In this document: one piece after another, positions 10,311 to 18,687 of the stretch
How positions within the stretch are numbered: the first letter of the stretch is position 1
How the letters are laid out: every line of letters starts with the position of its first letter
Assembly (NCBI RefSeq): GCF_003244875.1
Contig: NZ_LXXZ01000026.1
Coordinates: forward strand, 1 to 64,000
Direction: 5' to 3'
Origin: Stenotrophomonas sepilia
Lineage (GTDB): Bacteria; Pseudomonadota; Gammaproteobacteria; Xanthomonadales; Xanthomonadaceae
DNA length: 64,000 nucleotides
The notes under the pieces: model-generated
Seen by the model: the letters and a program-made list of their open reading frames with translations, nothing else
Told to the model about the DNA's origin: nothing
Database searches by the model: none
Program-made: the position numbers and the translations under genes

Positions 10311-11555
10311 ATGAACCGCTTGAGCCAGCTCACCGCCACCGCCCTGCTCGCCGTGTCCGGCGCCGCCAGTGCCGCATCCGCCCCGCACTGGGTCGCCAGC
10401 TGGCAGGCCAGCCCGCAGCCGGTCTGGAACGCGGATTTCCTGTTCCCGACCCTGGTCCCGGCCACACTGCAGGACCAGACCTTCCGCCAGACGGCGCGCA
10501 TCAGCCTGGGCGGCCCGCGGCTGCGGGTGCGGCTGAGCAATGCCTACGGCACCCAGCCGCTGCGGATTGGAGCAGCCAGCGTGGCCGCACGCGCGGGCGC
10601 CATCCCGCAACCGCTCAGCTTCGGCGGCCAGCCCGGGGTGTTGATCGGGCCCGGTCAGGAACAGCTGAGCGATCCGCTCCCGCTGGCCACGGATGACCGC
10701 CAGGCAGTGCAGGTCAGCGTCTTTGTGCCGGGGCCGGCAACCGTTCAGACGTTCCATTGGGAAGGCCGCCAGACCAGTTGGATCGCCCCCGGCGACCAGA
10801 GCCGGGCCCAGGCCCTGAACGCAGCCAGCAGCACCACCGCCCGCCTGCTGCTGACCGGAATTGACGTCGAGGCCGGCGCCGACGCGCGCAGCGTGGTGGT
10901 GATCGGGGATTCGATCACCGACGGTGCCACCGCCAGCCTCGACCAGGACCAGCGCTGGACCGATCATCTGGCCGCGCGCCTGGCAGCGCGGGGCATAGCC
11001 GTGGTGAACGCCGGCATTTCCGGGGGGCGGCTGCTGCGCGACGGCATGGGTGAATCCGCCCTGGTCCGCTTCCGGCGCGACGCGCTGGACCAGCCTGCGG
11101 TATCCAGTGTGATCGTGCTGATGGGCATCAATGACATCAGCTGGCCAGGTACCGCATTCGCCCGCAACCAGGCCCGGCCCACGCTGGCCGAACTGCAGGC
11201 GGGGTATCGCACGCTGGCAGAACAGGCCCGCCACCGTGGCGTGCGGATCATTGGCGCCACCCTGCCGCCGTTTGCCGACGCCCTGCCCGGCACGCCACTG
11301 GACGACTACTACCACCCGGACAAGGATGCCCTGCGCCAGCGGATCAATGCCTGGCTGCGCACGGACAGCCCGTTCGACGCGGTGATTGACCTGGACGCGG
11401 CGCTGCGCGACCCGGCCGATCCCTCACGGATGGCCGCCGCCTACGACTCCGGCGACCACCTCCACCCGGGTGATGCCGGCAACCGGGCCATGGCCGAGGC
11501 GGTCGATCTTGAGGTGCTCATGGGGCCATCCACGCATGGCGTGGATCTACCGTAA
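10311..11555 (+). CDS. Secreted SGNH/GDSL-family esterase
   Basis: 414 residues with a signal peptide (NRLSQLTATALLAVSGAASA). Block I is VVVIGDSITDGATAS (nucleophile Ser in GDS), block III is GIND, and block V is DHLHPGDAGN (Asp-x-x-His). An N-terminal domain of about 190 residues, as in rhamnogalacturonan acetylesterase-like or YxiM-like hydrolases, precedes the SGNH fold. It is likely exported to the periplasm or outside and cleaves ester groups on carbohydrate or lipid. The last residues (GPSTHGVDLP) are encoded by an inserted SMAG palindrome, which indicates that the original stop was upstream or lost. Confidence 0.9.
   Translation: MNRLSQLTATALLAVSGAASAASAPHWVASWQASPQPVWNADFLFPTLVPATLQDQTFRQTARISLGGPRLRVRLSNAYGTQPLRIGAASVAARAGAIPQPLSFGGQPGVLIGPGQEQLSDPLPLATDDRQAVQVSVFVPGPATVQTFHWEGRQTSWIAPGDQSRAQALNAASSTTARLLLTGIDVEAGADARSVVVIGDSITDGATASLDQDQRWTDHLAARLAARGIAVVNAGISGGRLLRDGMGESALVRFRRDALDQPAVSSVIVLMGINDISWPGTAFARNQARPTLAELQAGYRTLAEQARHRGVRIIGATLPPFADALPGTPLDDYYHPDKDALRQRINAWLRTDSPFDAVIDLDAALRDPADPSRMAAAYDSGDHLHPGDAGNRAMAEAVDLEVLMGPSTHGVDLP
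11528..11550 (-). repeat. SMAG palindrome inside the hydrolase 3' end
   Basis: ATCCACGCATGGCGTGGATCTAC is identical to the copy at 9177-9199 and lies inside the reading frame of the GDSL hydrolase, where it encodes most of its last ten residues. Confidence 0.85.
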
Positions 11556-11561
11556 GCAACG

Positions 11562-11586
11562 AAAAACCCCGGGCAGGCCCGGGGTT
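11562..11586 (-). terminator. Rho-independent terminator of fur
   Basis: The stem AACCCCGGGC-AG-GCCCGGGGTT (11565-11586) is followed on the minus strand by TTTTT. It lies 28 bp behind the fur stop and also faces the converging hydrolase gene. Confidence 0.85.
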
Positions 11587-11613
11587 CCGTCGCATCCAGC
11601 TGGCCGGAACGGC

Positions 11614-12021
11614 TTACTTGCGCTTCTTGCGCACGTACAGCACCAGCGAGTGCTCTTCCAGCTCGTAGCCATGGTCTGCGGCGATCTTGCGCTGCAGCTC
11701 CTCGATCTCGTGGCTTTCGAACTCGATGATCTTGCCACTGTCCACGTCGACCATGTGGTCATGGTGGCCGCCACGGTCCAGTTCGTAGACCGCCTGGCCG
11801 CCCTCGAAATTGTGCTTGAGCACGAGGCCGGCGGCCTCGAACTGGGTCAGCACCCGGTACACCGTGGCCAGGCCGATCTCGTCGCCGTGCTCCAGCAGCT
11901 GGCGGTAGATGTCTTCGGCGGTCATGTGGTGCTGGGCATTGCGCTGCTCGAGCAGCGCCAGGATCCGCATCCGCGGATGGGTCACCTTCAGGCCGACTTT
12001 ACGCAGGTCGTGGGTTTCCAT
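11614..12021 (-). CDS. fur: Ferric uptake regulator Fur
   Basis: 135 residues, normal for Fur. The winged-helix domain (LRKVGLKVTHPRMRILALLEQ, then LATVYRVLTQFEAAGLV) is followed by the metal site HHDHMVDVDSGKIIEFE in the dimerisation domain. The C-terminal CxxC zinc motifs of some Fur proteins are absent; the tail is VLYVRKKRK. It represses iron-acquisition genes when bound to Fe2+. It is divergent from bamE, the arrangement usual in gamma-proteobacteria. Confidence 0.97.
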   Translation of the reverse strand: METHDLRKVGLKVTHPRMRILALLEQRNAQHHMTAEDIYRQLLEHGDEIGLATVYRVLTQFEAAGLVLKHNFEGGQAVYELDRGGHHDHMVDVDSGKIIEFESHEIEELQRKIAADHGYELEEHSLVLYVRKKRK

Positions 12022-12124
12022 AGGTCTCCGTTCATTGGCGATTTAGCGCCAGCTGCCTCGGATTGGGTCGCGGTGGCACGCCGGGAGTGTATCATCGGTT
12101 TGATTTCCCCAACCGCCAGTCCCG

Positions 12125-12517
12125 ATGCGCAATCTCCTGTTGGTCGCCGCCGTCGCCCTGTCCACCACCGGGTGCGGCATCATCTACAAGCAACCCATCT
12201 ATCAGGGCAACCTGATCCGGGAAGATGCCGTGGCCAAGCTGCAGGTCGGGCAGAGCAAGCAGCAGGTCACCGCGCTGCTGGGCACCCCGTCCATTCCCGA
12301 CCCGTTCCACGCCCAGCGCTGGGACTACACCTCCAGCCAGCGCGTGAACCGCCTGGGCCGTACCGAAGTGAAGAACTTCGTGGTGTTCTTCGAGAATGAC
12401 ACCGTGACCCGCTGGGAAGGCGATTACTTCCCGGGCAACGACAAGGCCCTGGCCCAGCAGACCGTGCGCCAGTTCGGCCGCAATCTGCCGAAGGACAAGA
12501 AGAAGAAGGGCCGCTGA
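12125..12517 (+). CDS. bamE: Outer-membrane assembly lipoprotein BamE (SmpA/OmlA)
   Basis: 130 residues. A lipoprotein signal ends in TTGC with the lipidated Cys at 17. The SmpA/OmlA domain follows ([40 protein letters not shown]). BamE is a small subunit of the BAM complex that inserts beta-barrel proteins in the outer membrane. The C-terminus is lysine-rich (KDKKKKGR). In Xanthomonads omlA and fur are divergent neighbours, as here. Confidence 0.96.
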   Translation: MRNLLLVAAVALSTTGCGIIYKQPIYQGNLIREDAVAKLQVGQSKQQVTALLGTPSIPDPFHAQRWDYTSSQRVNRLGRTEVKNFVVFFENDTVTRWEGDYFPGNDKALAQQTVRQFGRNLPKDKKKKGR

Positions 12518-12551
12518 GCCCCCTGCCCGTCCGCAGGTACGGCTGCCGGAA

Positions 12552-12809
12552 TCAACCGCCGAGCGCGCGACGCCGGCGGTTATCCTTCGGATCTGCCAGC
12601 AGCGGGCGCAGCAGTTCGATGCGGTCGCCGTCCAGCAGAACCTGGTGCGGGCGTGCCACTACGCCATGCACGGCGACGGCGGGACAATCGGCACTGCCTT
12701 CCAGTGCGGCCGCCGCGACAGCATCGGCGACGGTGGCCCCCTCTTCCAGCTGCAGGCGGCACGACAGCACCCGCTGCGGCCAGGCCAGTACCACCTCGAC
12801 CTCGATCAT
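12552..12809 (-). CDS. rnfH: RnfH-family ubiquitin-like protein
   Basis: 85 residues with the UPF0125/RnfH beta-grasp fold ([30 protein letters not shown] ... [25 protein letters not shown]). The biochemical role is not established. It is almost always found next to ratA and smpB, as here: the start follows the ratA stop by 3 bp, so the two form an operon. Confidence 0.93.
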   Translation of the reverse strand: MIEVEVVLAWPQRVLSCRLQLEEGATVADAVAAAALEGSADCPAVAVHGVVARPHQVLLDGDRIELLRPLLADPKDNRRRRALGG

Positions 12810-12812
12810 CGC

Positions 12813-13238
12813 TCAGCCCTCGTCGGCGACGCGGACGAAATCGTTGACCATGCGATCGGCCAGCCCCTGGAAGCCGATTGCCAGCGCCGGACCGAGCAGG
12901 CGCGAGCTGGGTTCGAACTCCAGGGTCAGGGTGACCTTGCAGGCATCCTCGGCCAGCGCATGGAATTCCCAGCGGCCGTGCAGCTGCTTGAACGGGCCAT
13001 CGCGCAGCTGCATATCAATGCTGTGCGGTCGCCGCAGCGTGTTTTCGGTCTGGAACCAGGTGCTGAAAGAGCCCAGGCCGAGGTCCAGGCGCGCCACCAG
13101 GCGGTCCTCGCCCTGCTCCATGATCTGGGCAGCCGAGCACCAGCGGAAACGGCTCGGATAGGCCTGGACATCATTGACCAGGTCGAACATGCGCGCGGCC
13201 GAATGTTCGACCAGGGCGCTGCGGCGGATAGTAGGCAT
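12813..13238 (-). CDS. ratA: RatA-type START-domain protein (ubiquinone-binding / ribosome-association)
   Basis: 141 residues from the ATG at 13238 ([31 protein letters not shown]). Upstream frame to 13718 is only the antisense of smpB. The fold is a SRPBCC/START helix-grip. E. coli RatA was described as blocking 50S-30S association, whereas eukaryotic and Caulobacter Coq10 relatives bind ubiquinone, so the role is open. It is divergent from smpB with 57 bp between and runs into rnfH. Confidence 0.95.
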   Translation of the reverse strand: MPTIRRSALVEHSAARMFDLVNDVQAYPSRFRWCSAAQIMEQGEDRLVARLDLGLGSFSTWFQTENTLRRPHSIDMQLRDGPFKQLHGRWEFHALAEDACKVTLTLEFEPSSRLLGPALAIGFQGLADRMVNDFVRVADEG

Positions 13239-13295
13239 GAATACAGGACGTTTCGGCAATCGACCGGGCGGGCCCGAATCGGAGACAATACGGAA

Positions 13296-13799
13296 ATGAG
13301 CAAGAACAGCGGCAAGGATAAAGCAAAGAGCGCGACGGCCAACAAAACCATCGCGTTGAACAAGCGTGCCCGCCACGAGTACCACATCGAAGAGCGCTTC
13401 GAGGCCGGCCTCGCCCTGCAGGGCTGGGAGGTCAAGTCGATCCGCGCAGGCCGCGGCAACATCATCGACGCCTACGCCTATGTGAAGCGCGGCGAGATCT
13501 ACCTGATCGGCGCACAGATCACCCCGTTGATCCAGGCCTCCACCCACGTGGTGGCCAATGACCGGCGCGAGCGCAAGCTGCTGCTGCACCGGAACGAGAT
13601 CGACAAGCTGATCGGCAAGGTCGAGCGCGATGGCTACACGATCGTGCCCACTGCGATGTACTGGAGCAAGAACAAGATCAAGCTCGAAGTCGCGCTGGCC
13701 AAGGGCAAGCAGACCCATGACAAGCGCGATGCCGCCAAGGACCGCGACTGGGCGATCGAGAAGCAGCGTGTGATGCGTCGCGGCAACCGCGACGCGTAA
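13296..13799 (+). CDS. smpB: SsrA-binding protein SmpB
   Basis: 167 residues from the ATG at 13296. The start is far inside a longer open frame from 12645 that is antisense to ratA. The OB-fold begins [33 protein letters not shown], and the C-terminal basic tail is [21 protein letters not shown]. SmpB carries tmRNA into stalled ribosomes for trans-translation. Its RNA partner, ssrA, is 870 bp downstream on the same strand. Confidence 0.98.
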   Translation: MSKNSGKDKAKSATANKTIALNKRARHEYHIEERFEAGLALQGWEVKSIRAGRGNIIDAYAYVKRGEIYLIGAQITPLIQASTHVVANDRRERKLLLHRNEIDKLIGKVERDGYTIVPTAMYWSKNKIKLEVALAKGKQTHDKRDAAKDRDWAIEKQRVMRRGNRDA

Positions 13800-13803
13800 G
13801 GCT

Positions 13804-13864
13804 GTAGCGCCGAGCCATGCTCGGCTTCGGCAAGAAGGGCAGCCGAGCGCAGGCTCGGCTCTAC
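13804..13864. repeat. SMAG pair between smpB and a membrane-protein gene
   Basis: GTAGCGCCGAGCCATGCTCGG (from 13804) faces AGCCGAGCGCAGGCTCGGCTCTAC (to 13864). Each is a small palindrome, and together they could fold on each other. They sit between two converging genes. Confidence 0.8.
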
Positions 13865-13874
13865 AAAAGGCGGG

Positions 13875-14447
13875 TCACCCCGCCAGCATGCCCTGCCCGC
13901 GCATGCGCGGTGCCAGCGCCGCGTGCATCACGGCCAGGTGCATCACCACTGCCAGTTCCGGGGCATGCCGGTCATCGCCCGCGCGCCACTGCTGTGCCAT
14001 CTGGGCCGCATCGGCCGGCAACAGGGCCAGCAACTGGGCGTCATCCAGCGAATCGGCAGCGCCCTGCAACTGGCGCGCCAGCTGCCGCGACTGCCACACA
14101 TGCACGCCGATGCTGAGGCTGGCCAGCGACATAAGGACCACGGCCAGCCCGTGCTCGAACCACTGCGACAGCACTTCCGGCCCCCACAGCAGGGCCGCCA
14201 ACACCGCCATGCCGGGCAGACGCCAGCCCAGCCAATGGATGCGACCGCGTTGCGACCAATGCACCACCACCGCACTGGCGACCAGTGCTGCGGCCGCTGT
14301 GGCCGGCAGTTCGGTCAGCGCGGTGGCCGCAAGCAACGCCGCCAGTACCGCCCAGACCCAGCCGGGCGGCAGCGCGCGCCGCTGGTAGTCGGCCCCGACG
14401 GGCCCGACCAGCTGTCGCAGGCTGCGTTGTTGGCTTGCCTCGGTCAC
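13875..14447 (-). CDS. Membrane protein of unknown function
   Basis: 190 residues, with three or four hydrophobic segments (WVWAVLAALLAATALTELPA, AAAALVASAVVVHW, GMAVLAALLWGPEV, GLAVVLMSLASLSIGVHVW). A soluble C-terminal third is rich in Ala and Leu (ADSLDDAQLLALLPADAAQ). It is predicted to be in the inner membrane. No family was recognised. It lies alone between smpB and ssrA on the opposite strand. Confidence 0.75.
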   Translation of the reverse strand: MTEASQQRSLRQLVGPVGADYQRRALPPGWVWAVLAALLAATALTELPATAAAALVASAVVVHWSQRGRIHWLGWRLPGMAVLAALLWGPEVLSQWFEHGLAVVLMSLASLSIGVHVWQSRQLARQLQGAADSLDDAQLLALLPADAAQMAQQWRAGDDRHAPELAVVMHLAVMHAALAPRMRGQGMLAG

Positions 14448-14667
14448 CCACAGTCTCCGTGTTTGTCCTGGCCCGGATGGTCGCCGCCAGTGTGTCGCAA
14501 ATTCGTGCCCATGACGTTACCAATCCGCTATGACGGAGGCTCTACAACTTGTTGTGGATTGCCAAGGTGACTGTTCAGCTGTTTTGCCGTAGCATTGCCA
14601 CTGTTGGGCAGGCACTGACCGTGGCGACACGAAACAGGCCTTGTACCTTGCAGAACTTGAAGAAACC

Positions 14668-15021
14668 GGGGGTGCATTGGTTTCGACGGGGGTTGTGAAG
14701 TCGCCTGGCGCATGCCGAGGGGGTAGCTTTCCTCGTAAATCCAGCTGCAAAACTCTAGTTGCCAACGACGACAACTACGCTCTGGCCGCTTAAGGCCTAA
14801 GCCTCGAAACCGCTTGTGTCCATGCTCGCGGTGTAGAGTCACTATCATGGAATCGCGCTGGACGGCTGCCTGTCAGTCCGGCACTAGAACACAACAGGCT
14901 GGTTCCCGGATGCGCTTTGCGCACCGTGCTGTTCGGGGGCGAGATCCAACGGTGAGCTAAGCATGTAGTGCTGGGGATGGAGTGCCTTCGGACGGCGGTT
15001 CAATTCCGCCCACCTCCACCA
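14668..15021 (+). ncRNA. ssrA: Transfer-messenger RNA (tmRNA)
   Basis: 354 nt. The 5' end GGGGGTG pairs with CACCTCC next to the 3' ACCA, and both ends carry the tRNA-like parts (GCATTGGTTTCGACGGGG at the 5' side, GGTTCAATTCC as the T-loop). The resume codon is GCC at 14761, giving the tag ANDDNYALAA and TAA at 14791-14793. The tag tags proteins from stalled ribosomes for proteolysis, with SmpB. The last 14 nt double as the phage attachment core. Confidence 0.97.
15008..15021. other. attL core
   Basis: GCCCACCTCCACCA, the last 14 nt of ssrA, is repeated exactly at 28713-28726. Between the copies lie a P4-type integrase and phage genes. The 3' end of tmRNA is a well-known integration target, and the insertion leaves the RNA intact. 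Confidence 0.88.
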
Positions 15022-15046
15022 ACGAACGGTTCGTCAAGGACCGGAG

Positions 15047-15089
15047 AAGCCCGGAAACCCCCGCATCACAAGGGTTTCCGGGCTTTTTT
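15047..15089 (+). terminator. Phage-supplied terminator of ssrA
   Basis: AAGCCCGGAAACCC (15047-15060) pairs perfectly with GGGTTTCCGGGCTT (15072-15085) over 14 bp with an 11-nt loop, then TTTTTT to 15089. It starts 25 nt past the tmRNA 3' end and lies on the phage side of attL. It therefore replaces the chromosomal terminator that the insertion moved to 28753. Confidence 0.9.
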
Positions 15090-15135
15090 ATTGTCCGCAG
15101 CAGACCGGGGCAATCCGTTTCAATCCATGAGACGG

Positions 15136-15185
15136 TGGGGGTATATCAAGGGGTATCCGACCGCACCCACTGAAGCGATACCCCC
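15136..15185. other. Left integrase arm-type sites
   Basis: TGGGGGTAT (15136-15144), GGGGTATC (15150-15157) and the inverted GATACCCCC (15177-15185) share one motif with the right-end pair at 28629-28650. The inverted copy abuts the integrase start codon, so integrase binding would probably also repress its own gene. Confidence 0.6.
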
Positions 15186-15186
15186 A

Positions 15187-16392
15187 ATGCCTCTGACCGA
15201 CGCAGCCATCAGGCGCGCCAAGCCCAGCGACAAGCCGCAGAAGATCACCGACGGTGGCGGCCTTTACCTCTACCTCACCCCGACCGGCGCACGCAGCTGG
15301 CGCTGGAAGTACCGCATCGCCGGCAAGGAGAAGCTGCTGTCGATCGGCCTGTACCCGGATGTCTCCTTGGCGCGCGCCCGCGAGGCCCGCGACGAAGCCC
15401 GCCGACTGCTGGCCCGAGGCGTCGACCCTGGCGCGCAGAAGAAGGCCGCTGCCCTCGCCCACTCCGCCCTTGGCTCGGACAGCTTCGAGACCATCGCCAA
15501 TGAGTGGCTGGCCACACGCCCATGGGTGCCCAGCTATGCGGAGAAGGTCGAAGCCTGGATGAAGAATGACGTATTCCCGTGGATCGGGTCGCGCTCTGTA
15601 GCTGACCTCACCGCGCCGGATTTCCTCCGGGTGGCCCGACGCATCGAGGAACGCGGCGCAATCGAATCCGCGCATCGGATCATGCAGAACTGCGGCCAGA
15701 TCATGCGCTACGCCGTGGCCACTGGCTGCGCCGAGCGAAACCCGGTTGCCGACCTGAAAGGAGCGCTCGCGCCGCCTAAGGAGGCCAACCATGCGGCGAT
15801 TACTGACCCCGTGCAGCTGGGTGGCCTGCTGCGCTCCATCGAGGCATACAGCGGATCTGCCATCACCCGCGCGGCGCTGCGACTGGCGCCGCTGGTGTTC
15901 CTGCGTCCTGGCGAACTGCGACATGCGGAATGGGAGGAATTCGACCTCGACGCGGCCGTGTGGACTATCCCTGCCAGCAAGATGAAGATGCGTGCCGCAC
16001 ATTTGGTGCCGCTGTCCAGGCAGGCGCTGCAGATCCTGGAGGACATCAAGCCGATCACCGGCCGACACAAGTGGGTGTTCTCTGGCGCCCGCGATTCCAA
16101 ACGCCCGATGTCAGAGAACGCCGTTACCGCAGCGCTGCGCAACATGGGTTACGACCGCACGATGATGACCGGCCACGGCTTCCGCGCGACGGCTCGCACC
16201 ATTCTGGACGAGGTCCTGCACTTCCGCCCGGACATCATCGAGCACCAGCTTGCTCACGCGGTGAAGGATCCCAACGGCCGGGCCTACAACCGCACGTCGC
16301 ACCTGCAGGAGCGCGTGCGGATGATGCAGGTCTGGGCGGATTACCTCGATGGTCTGCGCGACGGCAACGTGGTGAAGCTGCGGGCAGGATGA
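15187..16392 (+). CDS. int: P4-type tyrosine integrase
   Basis: 401 residues from the ATG at 15187 (MPLTDAAIRRAKP, the usual start of this family). The N-terminal arm-binding domain (DUF4102; DGGGLYLYLTPTGARSWRWKYR) is followed by a core-binding domain and the catalytic domain, with Arg in FLRPGELRHAEW, HGFRATART, and the Tyr of AYNRTSHLQERVRMMQ. It recombines the 14-bp core in ssrA. Two upstream in-frame ATGs exist but overlap the arm-type sites. It is directly downstream of attL and transcribed into the element. Confidence 0.95.
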   Translation: MPLTDAAIRRAKPSDKPQKITDGGGLYLYLTPTGARSWRWKYRIAGKEKLLSIGLYPDVSLARAREARDEARRLLARGVDPGAQKKAAALAHSALGSDSFETIANEWLATRPWVPSYAEKVEAWMKNDVFPWIGSRSVADLTAPDFLRVARRIEERGAIESAHRIMQNCGQIMRYAVATGCAERNPVADLKGALAPPKEANHAAITDPVQLGGLLRSIEAYSGSAITRAALRLAPLVFLRPGELRHAEWEEFDLDAAVWTIPASKMKMRAAHLVPLSRQALQILEDIKPITGRHKWVFSGARDSKRPMSENAVTAALRNMGYDRTMMTGHGFRATARTILDEVLHFRPDIIEHQLAHAVKDPNGRAYNRTSHLQERVRMMQVWADYLDGLRDGNVVKLRAG

Positions 16393-16395
16393 GGC

Positions 16396-16899
16396 CTACA
16401 CGCCCCGCCGCATCTGCTGCAGCCCTGCCCTCACCCAGGCCTTGGTGCGAGCGTCCCTCGCTCGGGGTTTCGTCTCCGCTGGCGGCTTGCGCGGTTCAAG
16501 CGCCGCCTTGATCCGCTCGACCTCCTTCGCCCCTGCCTCGGCCAAGCGCCGGGCCTGTTGCTGCTGCTCGCGGGTTGGTGGCAGGCCGGGCAGCGGCGGC
16601 TCGGGCTGGATCGGGGTGCTGTCGGTCAGCCGGGCGACTGCCTGGCGCAGAGGCAGATCGGGATAGAGCCTGGCCGCACACCAGCGCTCGGCGTACCGCT
16701 TCGCCTGCCGGACGTTGGCCGCGCGCACTTCCTTCACCTGCCACATCTTCTGGCCTTCCATCCATAGCCGGACCCCAGGACCACCGTCGGGCGTGACGCT
16801 GGCCGTCTCGCGGCCGTTGTACCAAAGCGCCCAGCGCTCACCGGTTTGGACCCAGCCAGAGGGGATCGGGGCGGTGCGGAAGCCGTGGGAAGATCGCAT
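16396..16899 (-). CDS. Hypothetical phage protein
   Basis: 167 residues from the ATG at 16899; the frame is open to 16941. The N-terminal half has a Trp-rich pattern (GWVQTGERWALWYNGRETASV) and a KMWQVKEVRAANVRQAKRYAERW helix. The C-terminal half is a charged coiled coil (REQQQQARRLAEAGAKEVERIKAALE) followed by a basic tail. No function was recognised. It ends 3 bp from the integrase stop, convergent with it. Confidence 0.7.
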   Translation of the reverse strand: MRSSHGFRTAPIPSGWVQTGERWALWYNGRETASVTPDGGPGVRLWMEGQKMWQVKEVRAANVRQAKRYAERWCAARLYPDLPLRQAVARLTDSTPIQPEPPLPGLPPTREQQQQARRLAEAGAKEVERIKAALEPRKPPAETKPRARDARTKAWVRAGLQQMRRGV

Positions 16900-17067
16900 G
16901 GCCGGAAGGATACGGCCGGCGGTCGCAGATCCTGCGAACACGGCGGCGACCTGGCTGAATCGTTCGGACTGGATGCCGGCGCGGCGCCACTCGGCGCTCC
17001 CGCTGAGCCAGCTGTGGCCCGACCTCGACTTTTAGCCTCAGCGCCATGAGAGCTCTGACGAGCGATA

Positions 17068-17096
17068 TTGCGCGCTTCATGAATAGAAGCTAAATT
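17068..17096 (+). promoter_or_regulatory. Predicted promoter/operator of the phage cargo genes
   Basis: TTGCGC (17068-17073), a 17-bp spacer and TAAATT (17091-17096) form a sigma-70-like promoter. The spacer itself is a dyad, GCTTC-ATGAATA-GAAGC, placed where a repressor would block RNA polymerase. It lies 82 bp before the gene at 17179. Confidence 0.5.
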
Positions 17097-17178
17097 CTAC
17101 TCGCCCAGCCCTGCCAGCAAAATGTAAAGCTCACTGTGGAGCGATCGTAACGTGCTTAAGAGGAGCTAAGGAAATCGC

Positions 17179-18027
17179 ATGAGAACCGGCCTGTCTGTTC
17201 TTTTAGGTGCGCTACTAGGTGCGCTGCTCATCATTGGCATCGGGATATGGTTTTCAGAAAGCCGAGCGGAGTCCAGTGCAGTCCCGCCGGCTGCAGTGCA
17301 ACGTGCAGCCCAACCACCCAGACAGGCCGAACGCCGCCCTCTGACTACCCAGCGGGTTAATGGGACAAGCAACAACTACGTCGTGATGCCCGGACGTGCG
17401 ATTGATGTCGAAGCACAACTGAGGAACTCCGCCACTGCCGGCGACGCGGATGCCGCTTTCAAAATCTACCTCAAGCTAAACCAATGCTCTGATTCCATTG
17501 TCAATGGGGTTAGTGAGCAGGAACTTGCCATGTACCGCAAGGCTGGTGTTGACACCAAAACCCTTGAATCAATGGCTTCCAAACTTCGGTCTGACTGTGA
17601 GGGGGCACAGCAGTTAATTGCCGAACGCGGACGGTGGCTGGACAAAGCAGCCTCGGGAGGTCTTGAAGAAGCCCAAAAGCTATTCGCTGCCGATCCTAGC
17701 GCAATTCTTGGGACAAGTGACGTAACCAAGATTGATCCAGCAGCCGCGGACGCTTACGCAGAACGGAGCGAAGGATACATGACAGCCCTAGCGCGGACAG
17801 GGGACGTTGACGCCATGCTCTCACTATCACTGATGTACAAGGCAAGCGAGTTTACCCCGCGGGATCCGGTGCGATCAGCCGCCTATCGCTTGGCTGCTGA
17901 AGGGGTCGCACCTCTACAGATTAGACCTCAGCCGATTGAAATGACCATGAGGGGATTGAGCTCCCGGGAACAGGCTGAGGTGACACGATTGGCCAGAGAG
18001 ATTCAGTCTCTGTGCTGCAAGAACTAG
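17179..18027 (+). CDS. Membrane-anchored protein of unknown function (phage cargo)
   Basis: 282 residues. One N-terminal membrane helix (LSVLLGALLGALLIIGIGIWF) suggests an inner-membrane anchor with a periplasmic domain. The body is helical and repeats an alanine-rich pattern resembling Sel1-like repeats (NSATAGDADAAFKIYLKLNQC, ARTGDVDAMLSLSLMYKASE), with four cysteines. A strong Shine-Dalgarno (AAGAGGAG) precedes the ATG. GC and codon use are lower than the chromosome, as expected for a transferred lysogenic-conversion gene. The function is unknown. Confidence 0.75.
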   Translation: MRTGLSVLLGALLGALLIIGIGIWFSESRAESSAVPPAAVQRAAQPPRQAERRPLTTQRVNGTSNNYVVMPGRAIDVEAQLRNSATAGDADAAFKIYLKLNQCSDSIVNGVSEQELAMYRKAGVDTKTLESMASKLRSDCEGAQQLIAERGRWLDKAASGGLEEAQKLFAADPSAILGTSDVTKIDPAAADAYAERSEGYMTALARTGDVDAMLSLSLMYKASEFTPRDPVRSAAYRLAAEGVAPLQIRPQPIEMTMRGLSSREQAEVTRLAREIQSLCCKN

Positions 18028-18103
18028 GCACGTCTTGCCTAGGGCGTCCTCGCCCCATCCAACGCAGGGATGAAGGTGGACGGAACTTTTCAATCAGAAG
18101 GAT

Positions 18104-18571
18104 ATGATTGTGATCAAAAAGACCCTAGCCTTAGCTTGTGTGTTTGTCTCGGGAATCGGCGCAGGCATCGCCGGCAACTACGTCTTCGGAACACCTGAAT
18201 TGTATGGTCCATTTGTGTGCCAGGACTGCACACTCCGAACTCCCGCGCCAGACGCGGGGTCAAGAGCATATATCGACTATACAGACAATTGGCTCAACGA
18301 CGGGCCCAATTACACTCGACTGACTGGCGACAAGTTCGTCGTGTGCAACGCGACACACTGTGCGACTTATACGCGCACTGCGAGTGGAGACTATATGGGA
18401 AGCCCTGCGGTGCCCCAAGACATGGGAACTGGCAGCGGAGGCGACGGCAACGACGGTGGCGGTGCCGCAGGCGGAAATGGCGGGATGGATACTCCCGGCA
18501 GCAACTGGGGCAACGAGCCACCAACATGCGGCAGGACCCACTGCAGCGGCACAGTAACCGTTGGCGGCTAA
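18104..18571 (+). CDS. Small exported glycine-rich protein (phage cargo)
   Basis: 155 residues. It begins with a signal or anchor helix (TLALACVFVSGIGAGIAGNYVFG). The middle holds paired cysteines (FVCQDCTL, FVVCNATHCATY), and the tail is a low-complexity Gly/Asn segment (GTGSGGDGNDGGGAAGGNGG) ending PPTCGRTHCSGTVTVGG. The C-x-x-C and C-x4-C patterns suggest disulfides outside the cytoplasm. It lies 76 bp behind the previous cargo gene with a plain ribosome site (AGAAGGAT). No known family was recognised. Confidence 0.7.
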   Translation: MIVIKKTLALACVFVSGIGAGIAGNYVFGTPELYGPFVCQDCTLRTPAPDAGSRAYIDYTDNWLNDGPNYTRLTGDKFVVCNATHCATYTRTASGDYMGSPAVPQDMGTGSGGDGNDGGGAAGGNGGMDTPGSNWGNEPPTCGRTHCSGTVTVGG

Positions 18572-18585
18572 CCAAGCTGACCAAA

Positions 18586-18612
18586 GCGATGGGTCTGCGG
18601 CAGACCCATCGC
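18586..18612 (+). terminator. Hairpin ending the cargo transcript
   Basis: GCGATGGGTCTG-CGG-CAGACCCATCGC is a perfect 12-bp stem 14 bp behind the stop of the 155-residue gene. The U-run is lacking, so termination may be inefficient. Confidence 0.6.
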
Positions 18613-18687
18613 ATCAGTTCATGATCCTGTAGGCTAGAGATTCTCGCCTCTCACATCGAGCTCAGTATTTTCTGACACGATACAAAC

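Noticed and set aside
13239-13718. N-terminal extension of the ratA frame to 301 codons
   Set aside because: The extra part is antisense to smpB; the true RatA start is the ATG at 13238.
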